A stretch of 47,835 nt of DNA, from positions 1 to 47,835 of the forward strand of contig NZ_JASISU010000009.1 in NCBI RefSeq assembly GCF_030063285.1, read 5' to 3'. This stretch comes from Pseudarthrobacter sp. PS3-L1. GTDB taxonomy: Bacteria; Actinomycetota; Actinomycetes; Actinomycetales; Micrococcaceae. Each line of letters begins with the position of its first letter. Within the stretch, counting starts at the first letter, position 1. Positions 34,741 to 42,021 of the stretch are shown piece after piece. A program made the position numbers and the translations under genes. The notes beneath the pieces are model-generated. The model was not told the DNA's origin and ran no database searches. It worked only from the letters and a program-made list of their open reading frames with translations.

Positions 34741-35268
34741 TTAATCTTTGCGGGGGGACACAGTCTCTTCACGGAGGAAACCGTTCACTGTGGATATGGC
34801 GTGCAGGTCATTGAACACCGCCAACTGAGCCTCTGCCTGTGCTTCCAGGTTCTCGAAGTTCGCGGGTTCCAGGCCCAGGTAGGGCGACAGGTCGCGAAGG
34901 GTCCGCCATAGCCCGATCTTGCCCAGGACTGCCGAGCGCATGAATTCGCTTTCCACCACTGGCGTCAGGGGCGATGCCTCGGTGACACGTCCGTTGAGCT
35001 TCAGCCGGCCAAGACGTTCCCCAAGTGCCGCACCCAACGAAAGGGACAGTTTGCGGGGGAGCCCAAGATCACTCATCAGGAATTCGAGGTTCCGGAGTTC
35101 ATTGTGGATTTCCTCGGCAATGACCATGAGTTGCGGTCCTACGGGGCTTCCGGCAAGTGCCTTTGCCATGCTGCGGGTTCGATTCCGGCCAGCTGTGGCT
35201 CCTGCTGCGTGATCGGCAAGATAAATGCCCAGCAATTTTTTATCGATGGTGTTCGGTATATGGGGTCT
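34741..35268 (-). CDS. Conserved actinobacterial helical protein, unknown function
   Basis: The 175-residue product is nearly all alpha-helical and soluble, with conserved-looking segments LLGIYLADHAAGATAG, AEEIHNELRNLEFLMSDLGL, GRLKLNGRV and ESEFMRSAVLGKIGLWRTL. The regular Glu/His spacing resembles ferritin-like four-helix proteins, but no complete metal site is evident. I believe similar proteins are frequent in actinobacteria, but I cannot name a function. The start is a TTG at 35268: AGGAG lies 5 nt upstream, and the longer frame adds an unrelated N-terminus. It is on the same strand as fdhA, 150 bp upstream of it. Confidence 0.65.
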   Translation of the reverse strand, partial: RPHIPNTIDKKLLGIYLADHAAGATAGRNRTRSMAKALAGSPVGPQLMVIAEEIHNELRNLEFLMSDLGLPRKLSLSLGAALGERLGRLKLNGRVTEASPLTPVVESEFMRSAVLGKIGLWRTLRDLSPYLGLEPANFENLEAQAEAQLAVFNDLHAISTVNGFLREETVSPRKD

Positions 35269-35396
35269 CAAGGACGCTCCTGACTCACTGAATGACTGAT
35301 GGAGTGGGTGGACCGGATACGGGCCAGCTTGGAGCCCGGCTTCGGCCAGCCCGGGCGGGGCGACAAGGGCCAGCGCACCCACAGGGCCCGGATTTT

Positions 35397-35654
35397 TCAG
35401 ACGAGTGCGCTCCGGGACATCAAGAGGTAGTCAATGGCCGCGGGGCCCGTCATGCGCAGATTGTTGTTCCGGGTGGAGCTGATCCTGGTCTTCATGGCTG
35501 CCCAGAACGTCCGCTCGCTTCCAGCGATATTTCCCGTGATGGAGCACCAGCTCAGGTACAGCCCGTACAGGGACTCGCGGCCAAGGGTTGTCTGGGCCTG
35601 GGGGCTTTCAATGGTGGATTCTCGGAGGAAGAGATCAAAATCTGCAGCTTGCAC
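35397..35654 (-). CDS. Small protein resembling the winged-helix tail of D5-type primases
   Basis: The 85-residue product has a core ESLYGLYLSWCSITG followed by ERTFWAAMKTR and MTGPAAIDYLL. This layout (LY..Y..WC, then F..A, then a short C-terminal strand) resembles the C-terminal winged helix of D5/P4-type primase-helicases, which here stands alone without helicase. Small free-standing versions seem common in Arthrobacter-like genomes, from memory. The start is taken at GTG 35654, but no good ribosome binding site is visible, so it is uncertain. The role is unknown; DNA binding is a guess from the fold similarity. Confidence 0.5.
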   Translation of the reverse strand: MQAADFDLFLRESTIESPQAQTTLGRESLYGLYLSWCSITGNIAGSERTFWAAMKTRISSTRNNNLRMTGPAAIDYLLMSRSALV

Positions 35655-35829
35655 GGAGGCCAGCTTTCTCTACATGCGGGAAAAATACTGCCGTTTTGCT
35701 ACAGCAGCGCGCACGTCACGGCCCGCAATTCCTGGAAACATCCGGAGGGACTTGGCCAGGAAGCCGGGAGGCGCGAAGGGAAACCCTAGGGACAGAACTT
35801 TACTCTTCAGTAAGTTCCAGATCAAAAAA

Positions 35830-36561
35830 TCAGGTGAAGTGCGTGACCGGTTTCTCGCCTGTCACGGTAAAAACCATTTCTTCCGCGAGGTCACGGAGTT
35901 TTTGATTGCGGTTACTGGAGGCCTTGCGAAGGATTTCCATGGCTTCCGCCTGGGTGCAGTTGTTTTGTGCCACAACGATTCCGCAGGCCAGGTCAATGGC
36001 CGTGCGGTTGGCCATGGCTGCTGAAAGATTGGCTGCGGCATCTTGTGACGTGCCAATCTTCACCATGAGGCGCAGCGCCCGTGAGGCGATGATGCCAAAA
36101 CCTTCTGCTGCGGAAATAACGTCAGGCGTGAATGCACGCCGTGGTTCAGCAAAGAAGTTGAGCGCTGCAGAGGCCTCGCCGTCGAGGTAAAGCGGAACCC
36201 CCAGCGCACTAAGGCAGTTTTCGGAGACCAAGGCCTTCTGGTATTCGGGCCAGCGGGAGTCCGTTTCGACGTCATCCATCAGGATAGTTTCACCAACCCG
36301 GATAGCGGCAATGCATGGACCGTCGCCAATGCGATGCTCAATCCTGTCCAGGTGTACAGCGCGCGGACTGCTGCCGCCAACAGTCCGCGTGGAGCGCACG
36401 CGCTTGAGGGTCACGCCGCAGGAAACCTCTGATCCGACGTCCGCGCTGAGCGCCCGTGCCGCGACAATTGAAAGTTCGGTGAGGAAGTCAGCAACCGTGT
36501 CAGCACCCAGCACAAGATCGTCGAGCTCTGCGAAGAACGTGGTGTCACTGCTGTTGGTCAT
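35830..36561 (-). CDS. GAF-ANTAR domain regulator (transcription antiterminator type)
   Basis: ANTAR proteins bind paired RNA hairpins and prevent transcription termination. The 243-residue product has a GAF sensory domain (about 20-165; ISAAEGFGIIASRAL at its end) and an ANTAR domain (about 178-233) with NRTAIDLACGIVVAQNNC and QAEAMEILRKASSNRNQKL. This architecture is abundant in actinobacteria; targets are mostly unknown. There is no kinase next to it. The ATG at 36561 follows a TAATTT hexamer by 5 nt, suggesting a leaderless transcript. It is divergent from the barstar gene. Confidence 0.9.
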   Translation of the reverse strand: MTNSSDTTFFAELDDLVLGADTVADFLTELSIVAARALSADVGSEVSCGVTLKRVRSTRTVGGSSPRAVHLDRIEHRIGDGPCIAAIRVGETILMDDVETDSRWPEYQKALVSENCLSALGVPLYLDGEASAALNFFAEPRRAFTPDVISAAEGFGIIASRALRLMVKIGTSQDAAANLSAAMANRTAIDLACGIVVAQNNCTQAEAMEILRKASSNRNQKLRDLAEEMVFTVTGEKPVTHFT

Positions 36562-36566
36562 GCTTC

Positions 36567-36572
36567 AAATTA
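36567..36572 (-). promoter_or_regulatory. -10 hexamer, putative leaderless promoter of the GAF-ANTAR gene
   Basis: TAATTT on the minus strand ends 5 nt before the ATG at 36561. There is no ribosome binding site in the gap. Confidence 0.35.
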
Positions 36573-36707
36573 GCCCGGTGGACTGGATTGCGCTAATTCA
36601 TGGAGTCCGCCCACGTCCATGGCCTGAGGATCACGCCGATTCATACCCAAGTGCAGTCACAGGGCAAACTGTGAGCACGACTTTCCCCAATCCAAAGGAA
36701 CCAGCCC

Positions 36708-37055
36708 ATGAGAATTTTTGCCGCCGAGACCTGGACCCACGATGAACTCAAAGAGCAGATCCACGGTGCGGATCGCCGGAGCTTGGTGGTGTCCGCAGCC
36801 GATTCGAAGAGTGAGGTCATCGCCGCCTTTGGCACCGTACTGGAGTTCCCAGCTGATGCTGAGGCAGATTTGGATGGCTTGAATGATGCCCTGCATGACC
36901 TCGGTGACGCTGCTGAGGATGCGCCAGTGACCATCATCTGGGAGGTCTCCGCAGAGTTCCGGACCCGCCGTGCCTTCGGCCTGGTTTGCGAAACGCTCCA
37001 GGACGCCGAGTCATACGCCGGCCAGGACCTGGCCATCATTGCCGTCTGCCTGTAG
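36708..37055 (+). CDS. Barstar-family protein (RNase inhibitor-like), no barnase nearby
   Basis: Barstar inhibits the secreted ribonuclease barnase by blocking its active site with an acidic face. The 115-residue product has the family features: a core strand MRIFAAETW, the acidic helix DAEADLDGLNDALHDLGD, and VTIIWE. It is somewhat longer than classical barstar (about 90). AAAGGA lies 8 nt upstream of the ATG. No ribonuclease gene is near, so this is an orphan immunity gene or has taken another role. A hairpin follows the stop. Confidence 0.8.
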   Translation: MRIFAAETWTHDELKEQIHGADRRSLVVSAADSKSEVIAAFGTVLEFPADAEADLDGLNDALHDLGDAAEDAPVTIIWEVSAEFRTRRAFGLVCETLQDAESYAGQDLAIIAVCL

Positions 37056-37091
37056 GCAAGACCACCGCAGCCGGACGCCGGAACGCTTCAC

Positions 37092-37128
37092 AAGGGTGGT
37101 GCTTGGATGGTGCCACGGCACCACCCTT
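37092..37128. terminator. Hairpin between convergent barstar and glgP
   Basis: AAGGGTGGTGC (37092-37102) pairs perfectly with GCACCACCCTT (37118-37128). It lies between two convergent genes and probably terminates both, though no long T-run follows. Confidence 0.6.
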
Positions 37129-37140
37129 CACACCCGGTGG

Positions 37141-39756
37141 TCAGGCATTAACTATGAGGCCCAATTCAGCCTTGGATGCCAAAGCCTGGTGTTGTGGCAG
37201 GATCCGCACTGTGTAGCCGAAGGGGCCCGAACGGTCGATCACCAGGTCTCCGCTGAACAGATGCCTGCCGCTGCCCAGATCCTCGGCCGGGGCGAGCTCC
37301 AGGATTGTTACGTCGCTGAGCTCGTCGGACTCGCCAGCTCGCCCAAACGCAACGTCAACAGAGACATCCGCCGAGCCCAGGGCCTGCAGTGACACGTAGG
37401 CATTAACACGCAGGACGTCGCCAATCTGCGGTTCCTCGGAAACGCCCATGGAATCCACATGCTCCACATGGACTCCGGGCCACGAGCTCCGGACTTTCGA
37501 GATCCACGCAGCCAAACCTTTGGCCTGGGCGAAGGAATCGGCGACGGCGTCACGGCCAGCCACTGCTGCTGGCCGGTACAGCGTATTGACGTAGTCGTGC
37601 AGCATTCTCTCGGCCGATACAGCTGGTCCGAGGGTGGCGAGCGTGTGCTTGATCATCGACACCCAGTGTGTGGGAACCTGCTCCGCGCCTGGCTCCGAAG
37701 GCCCTGCAGCACCAGCACCACTGGATACCGTGGTTCCGTAGAATTTTGGTGCTACCTGGTTTTCCAACAGCTCATAGAGTGCTGCGGCCTCGATGTTGTC
37801 GCGCTCCTCCGTGGAGGCGTCATTGTTTGCTGTTGGAATGGCCCAGCCGTTTTCGCCGTCATACATTTCGTCCCACCAGCCATCCATGACCGAGAGGTTG
37901 AGGGAGCCGTTGATGGCGGCCTTCATTCCAGAGGTACCGCAGGCTTCCAGCGGACGCAGCGGGTTGTTCAGCCACACGTCACACCCCGGGAACAGCGTCC
38001 GGGCCATGGCGATGTCGTAGTTGGGCAGGAAAACAATCCGGTGGCGGACCTCTGGATCATCGGTAAAGCGCACCAGCTCCTGGATCATCTTCTTGCCAGC
38101 GTCATCTGCCGGATGGGACTTTCCGGCAATCACCAGCTGCAGCGGATGGTTCGGGTGAAGCAGCAGTGCTTTCAGCCGCGCGGGGTCGCGCAGCATCAGG
38201 GTGAGCCGCTTATACGTGGGCACCCGCCGTGCGAATCCGATTGTCAGGACATCGGGGTCCAGGACGCTGTCCGTCCAGGCCAATTCGGCGTCCGCAGCGC
38301 CGCGCTTTTTCCACGACGCGCGTAGCCGCCGTCGGACGTCATCCACAAGAGCCGAGCGCATTTCCCTTCTGACTGCCCAGAGGTCCTCGTCGCTGACGTT
38401 GTACGCCAGGTCCCAGCGGCCCTGGCTCTCCGCGTCGCTGCCAAACTGCTGGCGCGCCAGGGCAGAGACCCTGCCATCCACCCAACTGGGCACATGCACG
38501 CCGTTGGTCACGGACGTGATGGGCACGTCGGCGTGGTCAAAGCCTGGCCAGAGTGCTGCAAACATGCCGCGCGATACTTCACCATGCAGCTTGGCCACAC
38601 CATTGGCCCGCTGGGCCAGCCGCAACCCCATGACTGCCATGTTAAACACGGAGGGGTTGCCGTCCTGGAAATTTTCCCGGCCCAGTCCCAGGATCCTGTC
38701 CACCGGGACCGCAGGTGCCAGCCCAGCCTGGAAGAAGTGCTGGATCTGGGCGATCTCGAATCTGTCAATCCCGGCAGGTACCGGGGTATGGGTGGTGAAA
38801 ACGGTAGACGCACGGCCCGCGGCCAAGGCCTCCTCAAAGCTTAGGGACTCGCCGGCCATGAGTTCCTGGATCCTTTCCACCCCCAGGAAACCAGCGTGTC
38901 CCTCGTTGGTGTGGAAGACCTCGGGCGCGGGGGAACCGGTAAGGCGCTGGTAGACCCGCAGTGCCTTTACCCCACCCATGCCCAGGAGCAATTCCTGCTG
39001 CAGGCGGTGGTCACCACCGCCACCGTAAAGCCTGTCCGTGATGCCGCGTGCGGCGTCGTCGTTGCCTGGAACGTTGGAATCGAGCAGCAACAGGGGAACG
39101 CGTCCGACGTCGGCTCGCCAGATCCGCGCCAGCAGCCGCCTGCCGTTGGGCAGTGGCAGCGCGATCTGCACTTCCGCGCCGTTGCCGTCCCCAGACGGTT
39201 CACGCAGCAGCGTCAGGGGCAGGCCGTCGGGATCAAGGACGGGATAGGTCTCCTGCTGCCAGGCATCGCGGGAGAGCGACTGCTTGAAGTAGCCAGCCTG
39301 GTAGAGAAGTCCTACCCCGATCAGCGGTACTCCCAGGTCAGAAGCTGCCTTGAGGTGGTCGCCAGCCAGGATGCCGAGTCCACCAGAGTACTGCGGCAGA
39401 ACCTCTGTGATGCCGAATTCCGGAGAAAAATAGGCAATGGCCTGTGGTGCATCGTCGCCAAGCCCCTGATACCAGCGCGGATTCTCCAGATAGCGCTTCA
39501 GGTCATCGGCTGCAGTGGTGATTCGAGCAACTACCTCAGGGTCCGCAGCTAGCGCGTGGAGGTCCCCGCGGCCGATCTGGCCCAGGAACTTAATGGGATC
39601 GTGCCCCGACTCAGACCACACACCGGGGTGCAGGCTCGCGAACAGCTCACGCGTGGGATGATGCCAGGACCAGCGGAGGTTGGCCGCAATTCCGGCCAGC
39701 GGCCTGAGGGGCTCGGGGAGGACACTGCGGACTGTAAACCTTCGGATTGCCTTCAC
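37141..39756 (-). CDS. glgP: Alpha-glucan (glycogen) phosphorylase
   Basis: GlgP removes glucose 1-phosphate from non-reducing ends of alpha-1,4-glucans using pyridoxal phosphate. The 871-residue product is of the actinobacterial/archaeal type (about 850 residues). The cofactor Lys612 is in GTSGMKAAING, and LNNPLRPLEACG precedes it. FHTNEGHAGFL and FTTHTPVPAGIDRF are also characteristic. The frame extends 124 codons further, but the extension would overlap glgE. I chose the GTG at 39756: it begins the conserved part (VKAIRRFTVRS), and a TATTGT -10 ends 7 nt upstream. It is divergent from glgE-treS-pep2/glgB, so synthesis and breakdown genes share one intergenic region. Confidence 0.93.
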   Translation of the reverse strand: MKAIRRFTVRSVLPEPLRPLAGIAANLRWSWHHPTRELFASLHPGVWSESGHDPIKFLGQIGRGDLHALAADPEVVARITTAADDLKRYLENPRWYQGLGDDAPQAIAYFSPEFGITEVLPQYSGGLGILAGDHLKAASDLGVPLIGVGLLYQAGYFKQSLSRDAWQQETYPVLDPDGLPLTLLREPSGDGNGAEVQIALPLPNGRRLLARIWRADVGRVPLLLLDSNVPGNDDAARGITDRLYGGGGDHRLQQELLLGMGGVKALRVYQRLTGSPAPEVFHTNEGHAGFLGVERIQELMAGESLSFEEALAAGRASTVFTTHTPVPAGIDRFEIAQIQHFFQAGLAPAVPVDRILGLGRENFQDGNPSVFNMAVMGLRLAQRANGVAKLHGEVSRGMFAALWPGFDHADVPITSVTNGVHVPSWVDGRVSALARQQFGSDAESQGRWDLAYNVSDEDLWAVRREMRSALVDDVRRRLRASWKKRGAADAELAWTDSVLDPDVLTIGFARRVPTYKRLTLMLRDPARLKALLLHPNHPLQLVIAGKSHPADDAGKKMIQELVRFTDDPEVRHRIVFLPNYDIAMARTLFPGCDVWLNNPLRPLEACGTSGMKAAINGSLNLSVMDGWWDEMYDGENGWAIPTANNDASTEERDNIEAAALYELLENQVAPKFYGTTVSSGAGAAGPSEPGAEQVPTHWVSMIKHTLATLGPAVSAERMLHDYVNTLYRPAAVAGRDAVADSFAQAKGLAAWISKVRSSWPGVHVEHVDSMGVSEEPQIGDVLRVNAYVSLQALGSADVSVDVAFGRAGESDELSDVTILELAPAEDLGSGRHLFSGDLVIDRSGPFGYTVRILPQHQALASKAELGLIVNA

Positions 39757-39763
39757 CAGCGCC

Positions 39764-39792
39764 ACAATAACGGACAACATTGAGCGCCGGAA
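39764..39792 (-). promoter_or_regulatory. Putative leaderless promoter of glgP
   Basis: On the minus strand TTCCGG (39792-39787), 17 bp, and TATTGT (39769-39764), then GTG after 7 nt. Shared intergenic region with glgE (183 bp). Confidence 0.4.
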
Positions 39793-39902
39793 CAGGTTTA
39801 CCGATCTTTGTGCTAAATGACAGGCGCAGTTCAACTGCAGCGCTGGCCCAGTGCCCAAAATGGATGAATGCGGCGTCGTAGAGCAGGAAAAAGATCGCAG
39901 GC

Positions 39903-39932
39903 TTAGCATTCTGCCCAGATTCTCGCTAACGT
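39903..39932 (+). promoter_or_regulatory. Putative leaderless promoter of glgE
   Basis: TTAGCA (39903-39908), 18 bp, and TAACGT (39927-39932), then GTG after 7 nt. The -10 is identical to that of cysS. Confidence 0.5.
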
Positions 39933-39939
39933 CGAGCAT

Positions 39940-42021
39940 GTGACCAAAAATCGAGTGAGCAAAGCCACCCCCAAGCCGGCGCCGAAAGGCCACATCACGG
40001 ACGGGCTGCGTTTTGGCCGGTTCCCGATCACCGCCGTAGAGCCAGTGGTGGAGGGTGGAAGGTTCCCCGCCAAAGCTGTAACGGGTGAAGGGATAGTGGT
40101 GGGAGCCACGTCCTTTCGCGAGGGCCACGACCAGCTAGGCGTCAGTGCCATCCTGCTTGATCCCCAGGGCAGGCAAACCCAGCGCGTACGCCTTGAACCA
40201 CCGCGTGGAGAGCGCGGGATGGGCACCGACCGCTGGGAAGGAATCCTGACCCCTGGCGAACCTGGCAACTGGACCTTCGTGATTGAGGCCTGGCACGACA
40301 GGTACGGTACCTGGCACCACAACGCCGAGGTAAAGATCGCTGCGGGCATCGACGAGGAGCTCATGCTTGCAGAGGGCGCGGCCCTCCTGTGGGATGCCGC
40401 CGCTGATGTGACGCGAACTGATTCCGACCGCAGCATTTTCGGAGAGGCCGCAGAGACGCTCTCCAATACCTCCCTCACTGTTGAGGCACGTCTGACCGCC
40501 GGGTTCGGCGCAGACGTCCGTGCCGCCGTCGTCCGCCAGCCCATCAGCGAACTGGCCACTACGTCCCAGCCCTATCCGCTGCTGGTGGAGCGTGAACGCG
40601 CCGGACGCGGCTCCTGGTACGAGTTCTTCCCGCGCTCCGAGGGCGCAACCCGTGACCCTGAGACCGGCGCCTGGACGTCCGGAAACTTCCGTACGGCGGC
40701 ACTCAGGCTCGATGCCGTTGCCGACATGGGCTTCGACGTCCTGTACATGCCGCCCATTCATCCCATCGGCGTGCAGCACCGGAAGGGACCCAACAACACC
40801 CTGGTAGCGGGCCCGCACGATCCCGGTTCGCCCTGGGCGATTGGGGCCAAAGAAGGCGGCCACGACGCTATCCACCCGGACCTGGGCACGTTTGAGGACT
40901 TCGATGCCTTCGTGTCCCGGGCCAATGAACTCGGCCTGGAAGTAGCCCTGGACCTTGCCCTGCAGGCAGCCCCGGACCACCCCTGGGTGCAGACCAACCC
41001 GGAATGGTTCACCACCCGCGTGGACGGCAGCATTGCCTATGCCGAGAACCCGCCCAAGAAATACCAGGACATCTACCCGCTGAACTTCGACAACGATCCG
41101 GCTGGCATCTCCGAGGAGATCCTGCGCATTGTGCAGCTGTGGGTCAGTCACGGGGTCAGGATTTTCCGTGTGGACAACCCGCACACAAAGCCTGTGTGGT
41201 TCTGGGAGTGGCTGATTGCCAAGGTTGAGGCGGCTACCCCGGGCGTCGTGTTCCTGGCCGAGGCCTTTACCCGCCCAGCCATGATGCATGCCCTCGGACG
41301 AGCCGGTTTCCAGCAGTCCTATAGCTACTTCACCTGGCGGAACACCAAGGAAGAACTGGAGGAGTACTTCCAGGAGGTCAGCCACGAGTCACCGGCGTTC
41401 TTCCGGCCCAACTTCTTTGTCAACACCCCGGACATCCTCAGTCAATATCTGCAGTTTGGTGGACCGGCCGCCTTCCGCATCCGTGCCGCACTCGCAGCTA
41501 CTGCCAGCCCGCTGTGGGGCGTCTACGCGGGATTCGAGCTCTACGAACACGTTGCCCGGCCTGGTGCCGAGGAGAACATCGACAACGAAAAGTTCGAGTA
41601 CAAGTCCCGCAACTGGGAGGCGGCAGCGCAGTCTGGCCGCACTTTGGCCCCCTACCTGAAGCGCCTTAATGAGATCCGCCGGGACCACCCGGCGCTCCTG
41701 GACCTGCAGAACCTGACAGTGCATACCAGTACCGATAACTCCACAGTGGTCTACTCAAAACACAAGACCCTCGCCGACGGGTCAAAGGACACCATCATCG
41801 TTGTGGTGAACGTGGACCCGCACGGCACCCGCGAGAGCACAGTAGGCCTTGACCTGGCCGCACTGGACCTCGATCCGCAGGATCTCACTGCCAGCGGTGG
41901 CTTCAGGGTTGATGACCTGATCACCGGTGACAGCTGGGAGTGGGGGGACAGCAACTACGTCCGCCTCGACCCGCACTATGAACCTGCCCATATCCTGAGC
42001 GTGAGGAGAAGCCGCCCGTGA
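39940..42021 (+). CDS. glgE: Alpha-1,4-glucan:maltose-1-phosphate maltosyltransferase GlgE
   Basis: GlgE transfers maltosyl units from maltose 1-phosphate to the growing alpha-1,4-glucan. The 693-residue GH13_3 product has an N-terminal beta domain (about 20-215), the barrel, and a C-terminal beta domain. Catalytic residues are visible as nucleophile Asp412 in FRVDNPHTKP and acid/base Glu441 in FLAEAFTRP; NPPKKYQDIYP is another family signature. It starts at a GTG right after a TAACGT hexamer. Its stop overlaps treS (GTGA). GlgE is the first gene of a cluster whose other products make its substrate and branch its product. Confidence 0.95.
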   Translation: MTKNRVSKATPKPAPKGHITDGLRFGRFPITAVEPVVEGGRFPAKAVTGEGIVVGATSFREGHDQLGVSAILLDPQGRQTQRVRLEPPRGERGMGTDRWEGILTPGEPGNWTFVIEAWHDRYGTWHHNAEVKIAAGIDEELMLAEGAALLWDAAADVTRTDSDRSIFGEAAETLSNTSLTVEARLTAGFGADVRAAVVRQPISELATTSQPYPLLVERERAGRGSWYEFFPRSEGATRDPETGAWTSGNFRTAALRLDAVADMGFDVLYMPPIHPIGVQHRKGPNNTLVAGPHDPGSPWAIGAKEGGHDAIHPDLGTFEDFDAFVSRANELGLEVALDLALQAAPDHPWVQTNPEWFTTRVDGSIAYAENPPKKYQDIYPLNFDNDPAGISEEILRIVQLWVSHGVRIFRVDNPHTKPVWFWEWLIAKVEAATPGVVFLAEAFTRPAMMHALGRAGFQQSYSYFTWRNTKEELEEYFQEVSHESPAFFRPNFFVNTPDILSQYLQFGGPAAFRIRAALAATASPLWGVYAGFELYEHVARPGAEENIDNEKFEYKSRNWEAAAQSGRTLAPYLKRLNEIRRDHPALLDLQNLTVHTSTDNSTVVYSKHKTLADGSKDTIIVVVNVDPHGTRESTVGLDLAALDLDPQDLTASGGFRVDDLITGDSWEWGDSNYVRLDPHYEPAHILSVRRSRP

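Noticed and set aside
39757..40128. 124-codon N-terminal extension of glgP
   Set aside because: It would overlap the start of glgE, is not conserved in phosphorylases, and the GTG at 39756 has a -10 element directly upstream.
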